Part shown: positions 30,902 through 44,600 of the stretch, piece after piece | Layout of the letters: each line of letters begins with the position of its first letter | How positions within the stretch are numbered: the first letter of the stretch is position 1 | Source of the DNA: Daphnia pulex | Lineage: Eukaryota; Arthropoda; Branchiopoda; Diplostraca; Daphniidae | Assembly (NCBI RefSeq): GCF_021134715.1 | Contig: NC_060018.1 | Span: 5,659,501 to 5,723,500 of the forward strand | DNA length: 64,000 bases | Direction of reading: 5' to 3' | Notes under the pieces: generated by a model | What the model was told of the DNA's origin: nothing | Databases searched by the model: none | What the model saw: the letters and a program-made list of their open reading frames with translations, nothing else | Made by a program: the position numbers and the translations under genes

Positions 30902-31187
30902 GATTCCAAACATTAAATTTTGTGTTTGCTCCCATCATGAGTAGAAATCTATAGAAAAGCTTGGGAAAAAACAGTAAACATGGATCTCTACGTCTGAGTT
31001 TGAATAAAATTGATTGTGGCTATCAAATATTTGTCAGCTGCTATTAAAAAAAAAAAATGTGCTTCGATTTTTTTTTCTTTTTAAAAATTGCATTTTGGCG
31101 TTCTGACGTTCTTTTAATGAAACGTGCACCAACGCTAGGTCACGTGACGTAGCAACTAGCAAGTTGTAGCGTCTGCTTTGAACAAAA

Positions 31188-33069
31188 ATGGGTCCCAAAG
31201 CTCAACAGAAGCCAGCAACAGAATTCAAATTTAAAGAAGGTTTGTTTTATTAGTCAAATATATCTTTGGATAACTAAATTTAAACGATTAAACAAAATAA
31301 TAGGGGAACGAGTTCTTTGTTTTCACGGTCCGCTTTTATATGAAGCCAAAAGCCTCAAAGCAGAATTCAAGGATCAACAGAACAAATACTTGATACATTA
31401 TGCTGGCTGGAATAAAAAGTAAAATCAAAGTGAAATTTATATTGATGAAACTTCCATAACATTTTCCTCTGCTGTTTATACAGTTGGGATGAGTGGGTGC
31501 CTGAAAACCGTGTGCTGAAGTACAATGACCAAGCTCTTCAAAAACAGAAAGAACTCCTCAAAGCTCATGAAGCTACATCGTAACTATTGACTTTCATCAA
31601 CGACTAAGGCTGATTGATCATCTTATTTGGTTTTTCAATTTCTTTGGAACAGGAAAGGAAAGAAACAAATCAAAGGTGTTTCTACCCCTGTTGGCAAACC
31701 TCCAGGCCGAAGATCAGAATCATCTAAAGGTGGAGGCAACCTGTCAGATGCTAATACATCAGGCAAAGAAACAGATAGTAGATCTTCTACACCATCACTT
31801 CAAGGTACCTTGTCAAAAGTGGTACACATGATGCCATTGTCAGACTATTTGTCTTTCCTTGAAATCAGTCAAGATCAGTGTTACGAAAAATAACATAAAA
31901 ATTGCTTATATTCCAACAGAAAAACCCACCAAAAGACCTGCCACAGCCTCTACGACAACAACACCTTCTACCACCACTGCTGGTACAGCATCATCTTCTG
32001 AAAGCTCAAGAAAGAAGACCAGACCTGACTCTACTGTTGAATCAGTGAGATTTCACATACACTTTCTAAATCTTTTCAACAATGTAGCATTAAAAAACCA
32101 TTTACTTATAGGAAGAACAGTTTTTATCCAAGGTTGAAGTGAAAATAAAGATTCCAGATGAGTTGAAACCCTGGCTTGTTGATGACTGGGACTATATTAA
32201 CCGCCAGAAAAAAGTACGTGATTTGAAACGTTAAAGATATTATCTTTCCAGCAATATTTCACTGAGTCACCAAAAACTCATTTCATCCAATTACGCAACA
32301 GTTGGCGAACTTACCATCCAAAGTGCCCGTTGACACCATTCTAGAAGATTACATCAAGCACAAAAGCAGCAACCGGACGACCACCCCAAGCAAGTATGTC
32401 GCAATTCCGCTGTTACTGCTAGCAAAATGAATACCAATAGCATACATACATTGTGTGTATTTGCTAAACCAAGTGGAGAAACTTTTTTTTTATTTATTTC
32501 TTTCCTTTAATTCCTCCATTTTTAGAGAGAGTGCCATTCAGGAGGTCATGGCCGGCTTGAAAGAATATTTCAATGTAACGCTCGGTTCTTCGTTGCTGTA
32601 TAAATTTGAGAGATTACAATATGCTGATGTAAGTCATGAAGTGAAATTCACAGTGATATACTATACGTTCATACGTTGATTCTTTATATGGCTATAGATT
32701 TTGAAGAATCACCCTGACAAAATGATGAGCCAAATTTATGGAGCCCCCCATCTTTTACGCATGTTCAGTAAGTTTCAATTGATTTCAAACCACCATTTAA
32801 CATATTTAAAATAAACATTATCGTACAGCCCGGCTAGGAAGTATGCTGGCGTATACCCCACTTGATGAAAAGTCGATCCAACTGCTCCACGTTCACCTCC
32901 AAGATTTTTTAAAGTAAGTCTGAAAACGAAAGAAACATTTTATTTAAAGACGTTGATTTACATCGGCAGCTGTGATCACGACAGATACATGGGACGCAAC
33001 GCTTCGACGCTGTTCAGTGCTCAGGATTATGGCAACGCATCGGCTGAATATCACCGCCGCGCTTGCTGA
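31188..33069 (+). CDS. MRG15: MRG15/MORF4L1 chromodomain protein
   Basis: Chromatin reader shared by the NuA4/Tip60 acetyltransferase and Sin3-type deacetylase complexes; binds H3K36 methylation. The chromodomain occupies about residues 12-75 ([39 protein letters not shown]). A Ser/Thr-rich linker with [11 protein letters not shown] follows, then the MRG domain ([76 protein letters not shown]). The last exon gives [20 protein letters not shown] and ends in HRRAC, close to the human C-terminus. At least eight short exons on the plus strand. The ATG at 31188 is the first in the exon and begins MGPKAQQKP, as in animal MRG15. Confidence 0.95.
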
Positions 33070-36000
33070 AATACCACGTCAGTGTATCTTTTTTCATTTT
33101 TTTTTCGTCGGAAATATTTTTTTCTTTCCAATGTCTCACACATATAAACGAGCCGATTTGAAATCTGGTAAACTTTAAAAATAAAGAAAGAAAAAAGTTT
33201 TTTTTTTTAAGCCTCATGTGTAACACAGTGACTTGCCATCGTGTAAACGTAATACATTCAATTGTTACGCGGTTTTTTTTACGGTTCTGCGAATTCTACC
33301 GATGACGCCAATCTCTTTGACCCAGCTGGTCTGTTTTTAGACAAGCAATTAATTGTCCTGTTTGTCGGATAGGGAGTCGAGAACAATCGTCGTGTATTAT
33401 TTCCTTCATTGGGCTCGACATCCGCTCGGAATGGAGTGTGTGTCTAGAGATTTTCGGCTAGATTTTGGTAGTGATCCTCTCTCAAATTGGCATAGACAAA
33501 ACTCGTGTGTGCAGTGAAAGTGGGCTTTTGAGATGGGAACAACACATCGTCACGGTCCAACTATGTGTACCCCGTCTTCCTCGCTCAGTATTTACTATCT
33601 GCTGGTCATTTAAACCCAAACATTGAAATGATAGCCGAGCTGTTCGTGACCGAGAAGAGAAAACAAAACGCTCGTGAGATGAGTGTGTCGTGTAGATTTT
33701 TGGGTCTTTGCGTCTATCTTTTTTCATTTTTCGGTGACTGGGCGGATGCAGCGAAGACGAGGGTGATAATACCCTCATCCACCCCGACCTCTAACCCTCC
33801 CATCATGACGCGACTGCTGATGATTCACGAGAGAGTTGAATCGTCTCAGAGCTAAAAGGGTTGTAATATTTGTGTCAGTAGTCCCAAATTCATGTTGTTT
33901 TCAATGAAGTGTTTCAATTCTTTCGGCAAGAATATTTGGGAGCTTTTAAAAAGAAAGAAAAAATAAAACCTTTTTTCTTTTTTGATTTTCCTGGGTCGAG
34001 GAGCCCGGGCGCTTTTGGTACAGAAATAAACTACGGCGGCGTCGTCGGTCGCCGCCGCCGCCGTAGTGTGTGCTGCTGGCCTTATTTTGTGTTGTTTTAA
34101 CTTTCTTGTACTGAAACGGACGAGAGGGAAGATCTTTTGCCGTCCCGGTTGAGAAATATAGACGTTGAGCTATCAGCGTCCGGGGCTGCTGGACCAGCCG
34201 CAGCAGCTGGACTCGATTCCGGAAGCGAATCAGAAAACAACCCAAAAGTTCCTTTTTTTTTTTTTCTCCACAAAAAAGAAAGAAAAAGAAGTGACGAACC
34301 CTTTTTGCCACACACTCTCTCTATTTGCCCTTCTCGTTTCCATCAAAAGCAAACACACAAAACATATATGGGTTAAGTAACATTTCCTGACCATATTTGG
34401 GCGTCATAGTCAGTGTCATTAGATGTAGGTGAAGGCTGTGCAGATCGTGTGAGTAAGCTCACTGCCGCAGCTGCATTGACGTTTTCATAAAGGTCGAAGC
34501 CCAAAACCGCCCGTCTCTCCGACAACAACAACGACTGGGCAGGGGAAAAGCCGGGGCCATTTTTATGACGTTTTCATGTTTGGCCCATCACACCAAGGAT
34601 CTCCTCGTCTCGACTTGTGTTATTTAATAATCCCTGGATGCTGTGCCCGAGCCAACGCGTGCAACCGTCCGTGAAGCGCCACGCAATGCGACCGTTACGA
34701 TGGAAATCGAGCGTTCTCATTAGCTTTCTATTATACCGTACCTCTCTGAACTGGTGTGTAATGGTTCTCGCGTGTCTGCCGTGTGTGTGTGTTACTGATG
34801 CAGTTGCAGCGACTACCGTTTGGTACACACACACACACACCTTTCACTCGGGCGTTTTGCCATCGTATGACTGGGAAGAATTAGAAAGTTGTGATCTTTT
34901 TATTGTCATTCTCTCTCCTCCTTTTGATACGAGCGATTGTATGTGATTCGACAAAGAGGAAAAACGACGCTGCGAAGAATAATTCACCGTCGTAGAATTT
35001 TCTTTTCCATACTGTAAAGAAGAAAAGAAAAATTCCCAATCAAAAGGAGCCACACGACTGGACGGACAATCCATGGCCGTCGCCTTGACTGGGATTTTAT
35101 TTCTCTTGAACGTGTGCTGTGATTTCCATTTCTCTTGTGTTCCCTACATGGTTATCGACGCCGAATGAAAAGAGAACCTCCACCTCCTTCTCTTCATTTA
35201 TATGGGGGGGTTCGTTCTTTCGGTTGAGGGTAAACCAATACGGCAGCGGCAGCGGGCAGCGGCGGCAGCATGGCCGGCTGTTGGCGCGCGCGCGCATTGA
35301 GCCCGACCTATTTCTGGGACCGAGAATGGAGTGAGAGAGAGAGAGAAAAATATCCCGATCCTTTTTCCCGTTTCTGTCTAGCGAAGAATAAAGAAGGAGG
35401 AAAATGAAAAAACAAGAAAAGTCAAACAAACAAATCGGTGCCAAGGTGTACGACCAGGACGACGCCGGGATTTTTCTACACGACGGCAGCGTGGAAGAAT
35501 TTTTCTTTTCTCCTTCGGTTTCTTCTTGTTTATGCGGTTGAAAATGCGAATTCGAGAGAGACGGTGGGAGGGTGTAAGCATTCCATCATATGTAAACTCA
35601 ATCGGTCTGCAACGTGCAACCGACGCCAATCGACGTCGTCACGATCTTTTGCAGGTCTCGGGAGTCCCGAGAAAAAAAAGCAAAACAAACGGAACGATGG
35701 AAGCGACTCTCGACATCCCGGTCCATTTTTGGTGTGTGAGCGCACCCACGTCCGTCCCTCACTGCGCAACTGTGTACAGGATTGCGGTGGCGCTTGGTTT
35801 TGGTTTGTTGCGACGAATCAGCGAAATTCTCTAGTTCAATTTTGCGTGTTCAATTTTCATTTTTCAAATGTTGCGACTGACCCCAATATTTGTCGCGTGT
35901 GTTCTTCTTACGCTCCAAAGTAGTACTCGACGCAATCAACCGGTGGCATTGAAAGTGTCAGTTATGCAAAAATGATTCGGACGTGTATCATATATATCTC

Positions 36001-37480
36001 TTTTGGCGCGTTCAATACGGTACAAAAACCTGGCGGGACCGGTACATGTGGCGCCAAACATAAAACGTAAAAGGTCGTGACCAATCGGAGAGAGTGAGAT
36101 AGACAGATATATTCCAACAGCATTTTACACGACGTGAGTCTCTCTCTCTGCGATGGAAGGAAACACTTGCGTGTCAAAAAATGACCAGTGGCAAGGATCG
36201 GCAAGGTCGTATCGATTTTCCCTTTTGAAGAATTTCGGGAATTATTTTTTTGTTTGTTTATGAAACGTCCATTTCTTTGAGTATTCTCTCCCGTTTGTTC
36301 TGTTACGTTTCGTAGTCGTCGGATTGTCGGCGACCTCGCGAAAAAGTCGTGACTCCCGTCACCTCTGGAATCCAGCACGGAGCTTTTGCTGCTGCTCCGG
36401 CTGCTGCTGCTCCGGCTGAGCGATTCTACTTAGGTACAAGGTTAATGAATCTATTGTTTCATTAACGACGATTGCAAAACCACAGATGATGGCGTGAACA
36501 TGAATACCGTGCCTCGAGTTACTTGCGATTCATCCGACACTTTTTCTGAACTGAATTCTCACTCACGAAAAAAAAACAAGTGAAGACTGACGTCATCCCG
36601 CGGTCCGGTTTATTAATCCACCCCGCGTCTCATAGCGGTGCGACAAATGGCAAACGTCAAGAATGGATTACATAAAATTGAATAAGCCACCACCTTATTG
36701 CATTATAAAACGGCACGGTCGTAGTCTTTTATCAGAAGAAGATTATAAGCTGCACGCGCCTGCTGAATTTTGAAATGTCGTAATCGTTGCGACTTGTCGG
36801 CAAGTCGGCGGATCAAGTTGCGGGAAAAAAAGAAAAAAATCATTCCCCCATCGCCCCCCGTTGGAATGTTTCGTGTCACTTTTGCGGTGTAGCCCAATTC
36901 CCGTAAACATATTTTCACTTTCCAGTTGCATTTTGACCTACCTTCATATTGAGGACGCTTTTTACTCTCTTAAAAGTGTGTGTGTTCAATCATTTCTCTT
37001 TCGTGTCTCGAGAATCATTATTACAAGCGTCAATCAAAATAAACATTACAATTGATATTCTTGGTATGAGTTGACTATCTTGTATGTACTCTCGTCGGCA
37101 AAAAAAAATGCATAACGCAATCAAATGCTCCGGGTGGTGTTTCACTCGGTCAGATACATCTGAATATATTAGATCAATATGTCGAGTGTGGAAACAAACA
37201 CACACACAAAAAATAAAGAGTGTTTTTTCTCTGTTTTTAAATGGACGTGCGTACCGCAATAACACACAGAGCGAAGGAGAGGTTTTTTGGAACCAACGCA
37301 GAGGGTTGGGAGAGAGTGTGTAGGCGGGCAGAAAACGTTTGTACGGGCGGGATTGTGGAGAGAGAGAAAGAAAAAAGAACCGGGTTGCTTCTTGCAAGGA
37401 CGGGCGTAGAGCTTGTCAGGAGGGGAGGTGGGAATCAAAGAAGTCAGGAGAGAAGAAGGAGGGTACCAACAAAAACGGGC
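33070..37480. other. Intergenic region upstream of tropomyosin
   Basis: About 4.4 kb with no supportable gene. The start holds the MRG15 3' UTR. The rest is rich in poly-T and purine tracts, a CCG/GCC-repeat patch near 34033-34062, a CA run near 34824-34840 and a GC alternation near 35284-35295. A perfect CArG box lies at 34391. Open frames here are short and of biased composition. The region is a likely home for long-range tropomyosin regulatory elements. Confidence 0.5.
34391..34400. promoter_or_regulatory. CArG box 1 (CCATATTTGG)
   Basis: Perfect match to the SRF consensus CC(A/T)6GG, about 3 kb upstream of the putative distal tropomyosin leader exon. Binding is inferred from sequence only. 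Confidence 0.4.
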
Positions 37481-37632
37481 GGCTATAGGAGCTGCTCGGC
37501 CGGGGTCCTACACGACTCCACAGTTGGCTCCCAAGTTGTTTGTTAGTCGGCTAGAACGTCCAAGCTAGAACAGTTGCTCTTCAGTCGCCGTAGCCGCCTG
37601 ACGGGTTTCTCGCTCCTCACACAACTTCCAAG
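37480..37632 (+). promoter_or_regulatory. Probable untranslated first exon of tropomyosin
   Basis: The stretch ending CAACTTCCAAG is followed by a consensus donor GTGAGT at 37633, and a matching acceptor (TTCTACAAG, ending at 38584) precedes the ATG at 38608. This fits a leader exon spliced over a 952-bp intron. The 5' boundary is a guess; a weak GGCTATAGGAG sequence near 37481 could be the core promoter. Confidence 0.45.
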
Positions 37633-37992
37633 GTGAGTTGTTTGCTGATTCTTTTTTGATTTCAAATTTACTACGTTTCCTCTTCTTCTTCTTTTCTCCT
37701 TCTGATTTTCACTGTTTCCACTTTTGAACAATTTGCTATTGCCACACTTAAAGTGAATTTGTATCGCGAGTTAGTGTCGACCATTCGGATTGGATTTCCA
37801 TTAAGGTAATGGGGTTTAGTTGTATAGAGGGTAGTAACGTGATGTGATTGGGCAATCCAGTTGGACTTGACCTTGTCTCGGCGTCCAGTTATGCAAATCT
37901 CTTCACGTTCGATCGAAGCTAGTAAAAAAAAAAAGGAAAACAAAACGATCCGAAAGAGCAGCGTGGGTCTCCAAGTCTGACCATTTCCTTCG

Positions 37993-38002
37993 CCATATTT
38001 GG
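37993..38002. promoter_or_regulatory. CArG box 2 (CCATATTTGG)
   Basis: Perfect SRF consensus within the leader intron of the 284-residue tropomyosin form, 0.6 kb upstream of its start codon. First-intron CArG elements are common in muscle genes of other animals; use here is inferred. Confidence 0.45.
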
Positions 38003-38607
38003 CGCGGTACATAGAAAAAGAGATCCGTCCCGCGGGCGCCATCCAGCCAGACTCGATTTCGTCTCTCTCTCTCTCTGCGGGAATCGGGGTCTCTTTTTTT
38101 TTATTATTATGCAGCACAGCTAAACGTGTCTATGTCAAGGACTCTATGTCGGGATTCTATTATCCCCATTTCGAAATGATTCATTTTGTTTTTTAATGGA
38201 TTTTCTTTCTTTTTTTTTCGAATTTCGTTTTTCTTTTTTAATTAACACTTTTGAGAAATTTCATTTACTGGGAAATGAATGAGGAGAGGGGGGGGGGAAG
38301 AGTTTCGCATCACGGCCCAGTGAAAGAATTCCGAGCCAGATAGGGGCGGGTTAAGAATAGCCAGTACTACACAGTGTCTCAGCTGGAGGTCGGAAATATC
38401 GTTGCGTTGATGCTCTACATTTTGAAATAGGGTTCGTGGCTGTGTGTTATTTCGTCTTGGACTCCTTCATGCCTCCCGCTCCCTTTTTTTTCTTTCTTAC
38501 CCCATGTGGAAATGTGATAGTCCATCAACATTAATTTTCCTTGTTTGGTTCATTTTCGATTTTTAGTTTTTGATTTTCTACAAGTCGCCAAACCAAACCC
38601 AGCAGAA

Positions 38608-41600
38608 ATGGACGCCATCAAGAAGAAAATGCAGGCGATGAAAGCCGAGAAGGATAACGCGATGGATCGCGCCGATACTTGCGAACAGCAATCGCGAGAT
38701 GCCAACCTCCGCGCTGAAAAGGTTCAATCAAAAACATTTTTGCCGGATGAAAAAGAAATGACAACATTTGCGTCTCTCGTTCTATTCATGTTCCGTCGCC
38801 AATTGACCTCAATCAACGGGAAATGAATCATCCAGTCCGAGGAAGAGGTACGCGCTCTCCAGAAAAAGATGCAGCAGTTGGAGAATGACCTGGATCAGGC
38901 CCAGGAAAATCTTTTGGCCGCCAACTCCAAGCTGGAAGAGAAAGACAAAGCCCTCCAAACCGTGAGTTCTCTCTATTAAATACGTCTCTCTCCCGTTATC
39001 ACACAAGGAAATCTCACCCTGATGGAAGAGAAAAGGCCATTTGAACGAAAAAGAAAAAGGGGGAAACTAAAAAAGCTACCGGAATTTTGTCATTTTGTTC
39101 CTTTTGTGACGGACGGACGCCGCCGTCTGGGAGAATTCTTAACAGAGACAGAAGGAAGAGAGAAAGACATTAGAGGGAAAGAAAAGAAAAAACTTTCACT
39201 TTTGATTCATCTAGCGCGTTTCTTTTAACAACTTCTCCTCTACACTGACTCACCTTGGCCCGAAAAAACCAAAACAAAGATTTATTTTTCTTCTTCATCT
39301 TCTGTCTCTCCCCTTTACGCTGCAAGATCTCAATCGATGGGGTTTTCGTGTCGTTCCCATGCGGGATAAAGTTGTGTGTGTGCGACCCGTCCGCATACAG
39401 GCAATAGGGAAATGAGGACATGGAAAAAACATTCCTGACGTATTTTAGTCGAATTTTTCTGGACAAGGAAAGGATATGTGTACGGCGAAAAACCCAAAAC
39501 ATTATTATCGTCTCATTCCGGTGCATTTTTGCTGAAGCGCTAAACACGCTAAAAGAGGAGCGGCCAGCGCTAAAAGTAGACTGGGCTGCTCCAGTCACTC
39601 TCGTTTCTTTTTTCTTTTCTTTACGTTCCAAACTGCTTTTGCTCTGTTGGACGATCTTGGTTTCTCGGGCCTTATATGGGCCGCCGTACACGCCCGTCTG
39701 CTATACACACTGCGGCATATGTGCAAGACTTGACGTCAGCGGAAACTCAATGGCGTTAGATGGCGTTCGATTCACTTTTCGGGGATTCTATTCTTAGAAA
39801 TCATGTCCAAGTGTCGGGGGAAGGGGGGTTAGCTGCGCCCTAGAGCCTCTTGCCAGTGTTTTTCATCGTCCAATCGGTCGGGCGATGATGAAAGGCCGGA
39901 AAAAAAATCCACAAGAAGAAATAGTTTCTCGTCTAGTTTCATCGGCGCAAGATTGCCGTTGATCCGCTTTTTTCAAAATTGTTGCGTTTGGCGCGCCACC
40001 AGTCTGGTCGTTCAAGTTCATATTTCCTTCGACAGAGGGCGTTAATGTATCGCCCCGCATATTTTCAACCTGGTGTGCAACAGTGTCGTCTATCTGTTAT
40101 GTGTCTACGTGGCCGCTAGCTCCCAGTGTGTTTTGGTGGGAGGGTTATAGTTATACAGTAGAGAAAGAGAGAAACGGGAAAATTTCTTTTTCTTTTTTTC
40201 CGCCGGGGATTGGAGACGTCCCGAAAAAGTCGAAAATAGAGAAGGCAACTGCCGTCCGTTGGTGGTGGGGTCTAGTCCAACTTCCCCCCCAGCACAACAA
40301 CATCACCCACAACACACGTAACAGACGAAAAAGGCTGGCCTCGTGCTACAGCCCTCCCCCCTCCTTTCGAGAGTGTTAAGACGAAGTAAAAAAAAAAGAA
40401 AAAGAGAAAAGGAGAAAATTGGGCAACAGTTCAACAACTTTTTCCTACTAGTCGGGTGTTGTTACATTTGGTGGTGCTGCGCGGGCGTCTGTTTTCATAG
40501 ATTCACGACAACAACAACAACATACGACGACAACAACAAGAAAGTGTGTGATTGCAGAACATTCCGGCCATTTATCGAATCCATTTAGCGACTTTTAACA
40601 ACAGCAACAACAACAACAACCAAATATGCTGGTAGTAGTGGACAACAACATTGCGAGTGCTGCTGCCAACATGATGGATGGAACAGCTGAGGAACAGAAT
40701 CTGACGGGAGAATTATCAAGGAGCGACGCCCTGTCGACTCGTCCGTCAGTGGCCGTCTCGCGGGCCGTTCAACAACTTTTGGAGCGACACGGCCTGGCTG
40801 GCCGTCCTTCGACTGTTAATAACGGGAACGTGACGGTCGGAGCGTTCGTTCAAGTCAACAACAACAACAACAACACCAACTGTTTGTTGTTGCAACCTCC
40901 TGATGTCGCCGTCGGCGCCGGTGTCGAGTCAGAATCCGATTTGGACTCGGATTCCGAGCCGCGGTTCAGACCCGATCCGATCGGAGGCAACCGGCACAGC
41001 AACAGTCTCGATGCCGGCTGTCATCCGGCCATGATGGACGACGACCAGGTCGACTTGAACGGCAACAGCCAACAACAAGAGGAGCAGCAGCAGCAGCAGC
41101 AACAACAAGGAGCCGATGCTGAGACGGAAGAATTATCGAAATTACGATGTCAGAGCGTCCGGACGGAAGTGCTGGCGGAGAAATTCCGGCGTAAGAATCG
41201 ATGCGCCGATTACCCGGGATTCGGTTTCGCTTCGTCCGTTTTCAGTTCGGACACGATGATGAAATTCAACATAATCAAAAACGAATTGCACAATATCATG
41301 AATAATCAGCTTAAACGGGTTAGTCGATTTTTCAAAAAAACCCCACCGTGACTCTGCTCGTGTGTGTGGGTGGGTTTGATATCAATTCCCACTCACGATT
41401 CAAAACTCTCCCTACTCTCTTCTCTCTCCTGTGTAGTTGTTACATACAGTCGACAACACATTTGTAATCTTATCAAATTTTATGGCCCAACAGCCACGGA
41501 TATCCGCCCAATCACGACCTTTTCGTTCGGTTAGAAAATGACGAGACTCTGAAGACTGTCGACGTTTCTTAGTGCTGCCATTTCTCTCTCTCGCATTACA

Positions 41601-44600
41601 CAATGCCTTACATAGAGATACGAAAAGAAAATGCAGTTGCACCAAAAACCAATTGGAAGAGATCCGAGTCTGTGTGCACTGCACGAGAGAGTCCCGATTT
41701 TCGTCTCCCGGAGGCACGCCACCTCTCTCTCTCTCCCCTTCTGGGAGAGTTCTCTTTTTTTTTTTTTAAATAATATTTTATTTTAAAAAAGAAAATACCG
41801 AATATTTATTTTTATTATTTCTTTTTTCTTGTCTCACCATACACGGGCATGTGAGGGGAAAGTGGATGACTGCGAAAAGAAGGTCATCGTTCCCAGCACC
41901 AAACAGCAGCCCCCCTCTCTTCTTGTCCTTCATCAGCTCGAAAACAAAACACATTTTAAAACATCTTTTTTCAAATAAAAAAAAATAGAGAGATAATAAC
42001 GATTTCTTTAAGTTTATTTTTTAAAGAAAAAGCCAACCCTGGTTTGACCAAAAGGCGCGCGTGATGACCTTGTTGATTCGCCCGTTTATATCTTGTACAC
42101 ATCTTATTTCTTTTTCTTTTTTTTTGACTTTTGGCCCTTTTGGCTTTTGTGTTACTGGTGTAGTGTCAGTCATCAACAGTCGGTGACTCACACAAACGGG
42201 GCAGACACGATCTTCCGACCGGACCCTTATACAGACAAATCTTTCTCTTATTTTCTTTTTTTGAAAACACTCCAAAGTCCCCCCTCCTAGTGAAAGAGAG
42301 AGAGAAGAAAAAATTCAGTATTATAATATTATTTTTGTTGTACAACTTTTCACCGCTGAATCAGAATCGTCTGATTTTTTTTTGTTGTTGTTGTTCTTTC
42401 CAGACGAATAGATTTTTCTTTCTCAATCGGATGATACACAGACTCCGTGTCGCATACCATAATTGGTGCTGCGTGTGTGTCCCAAAGGAAAAGTCTTTTC
42501 TACCTTTTTATTTTACCAAGGATGACGTCAGTTTTCCCCCTAGCAGACGGTCTTTTGTGACAATCGCCAAGAGAAATCGTGGTTAGAAGAAGGTTCGGAA
42601 ACGGCCCGTATTTCTCGTGTCCAAATTTGGGCGTCGGAGAGGAGGAGGGGAGTGGCTTTTTATGGTTGGGCCTTTTCTCTCTCTCTATCTATGCATAGTG
42701 TGTGTGTGAGCCGAGTGTGTGTATATGTGTGTGTCTAGCTCTTGATAACCGACACGGCCAGACGATCGGTTGCTTAGTTTCGTTGCGTTCGTTCGTCTCT
42801 CGAGAGCAGGTGGTGCCCCAGCCAAGAGTTTTGTCCATTCCATTCGCCGCCATCGTCGAAAAACCATTCCACATTCACCACCCATCATTCCGTTTTCTTC
42901 GACTTAAAAATTCCAAAAGTGTGCTGGGCCTTTTAGTTGATCGAGCCACTCGAATTCAATTCTTAATTTCCCTTCAATTCTGTCCCTCAAGCCACACCAG
43001 TGGCGGCCATTAGTGTTGTGTGTCGGCGTATATAACCAAACATCTCGACAAACATTCCTAAAGGGGTCCCCACCCACACCGTATAGTCTCCAACAAACCA
43101 GATTGGCATTTAGTTAAAATTTCTGCTCGTAAATCCATCCATTCCACAAAACACACAAAAATGTCGTCCCAACAAGGCACACTGCTCGACGTGTTGAAGA
43201 AGAAGATGCGTCAAACGAAAGAAGAGGCCGAAAAGTATCAAGAAGAAGCCGAAGAGTACAGGAAAAAGTTACAGATTGAAATTAGACGAAGGGAAGAAGT
43301 GAGTTTTGGTTCGCTGCCATTTTTAATTTCCAACTTTTTTTTTTTTTTCTTTTTCCAATTCTTTTGAATAATTTTTTCTCGTCGAATTTTTTCTACTCTT
43401 TTCAAATGCCCATTTCCACGTTTGGATTTTTAGAGCTGGTTATTTTTCATTCTCTACGTGTGTGTGTGTGTGTACGTTTAAGGCGTGGTAATGAACAGGA
43501 TGGGTGTTTGCCCGGCTCGGAATCACTGTTGCAGAAAACACTGTCTGGTTGTCATTTTCATTCTATGCTGCTGCTGCTGCTGCTGCTGCTGCCATTTCCT
43601 CTTTGGAAAATCTATTCGAAATGTGTTGTTCACAACTTTTCTCCGAGACACACACACATACAAAAAACCACCGGTGAACGAGAGTGCGTGAGCTAGAGAG
43701 AATATACGGGCTTTCTCTCTCCCAACACACACACTGCTGCCATGCCATGCCTTATATGGACATGTAACTTTGGTTAAGGCTTGGGGAGTCTGTGGGTCGA
43801 GAGGTCCCTAGTCTGTGGCCTCGGCTCAACAGCTTCTAAACATGGGCAACTTTATTTTATATATTCCTTTTCTCTCTCCCTTGTTTGAATCTCGTCATTC
43901 TTATTCATCTCCCCCCACCTTTTGCCTCTTCTTTCCAGATCCATTTTTCATCGGCGATAGGATCTTGAGAAACGTCTTTTTTCTTTTTTCGAAATTTTCC
44001 CAATTTTCCCCATCTCTTTGGGTTGTTGATTACCGAATTGATATTTTACATGCTTATCATTTCAGCGGCTCTTATAGCGAGACACGTACACTTTTCTTCC
44101 GGTGTAATCTTTCAGCGACTGATGAAATCTTATCTTTTTTCTTGGCTTCATAATCCAGGCTGAAGGAGAAGTCGCTGGCCTCAACCGTCGCGTCCAGCTG
44201 CTCGAGGAAGATTTGGAGCGCAGTGAGGAGCGTTTGAACACCGCCACCACCAAGTTGGCCGAAGCCTCTCACTCAGCTGATGAATCAGAACGGTAATTCC
44301 CGTCTAATCATTTCCACATTTCTTATCCAAAAGATTATGTGATAAAGACAGACTCTGTGAGTATCTATATATCTAAGGGGGTATGTTTATTATATTCCCG
44401 TTTGCATATGCTTATCACTTTGTACAAAACAAAAATTTTTATAGAAAAATCCTTGCCGGATGTTCTTTCTCTGTTGACAACAGAAAAAATTGGGGCCGGA
44501 GGGGTCATTAATGACACAGTTTCCAAAGTTCAGGTTCATTAAGCGGGATGTAGGGTCGATTGAGTTTCACTCCGACGCGGGCTGTAAGTCTTTTACCAGC

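Noticed and set aside
33900-34380. Overlapping open frames of up to 121 codons on both strands
   Set aside because: Low-complexity poly-T/purine and CCG-rich sequence; frames overlap each other and lack any family signal.
43563-43748. (CTG)n repeat giving poly-Leu/Gln/Ala frames
   Set aside because: Simple repeat in a tropomyosin intron; no splice or start context supports translation.
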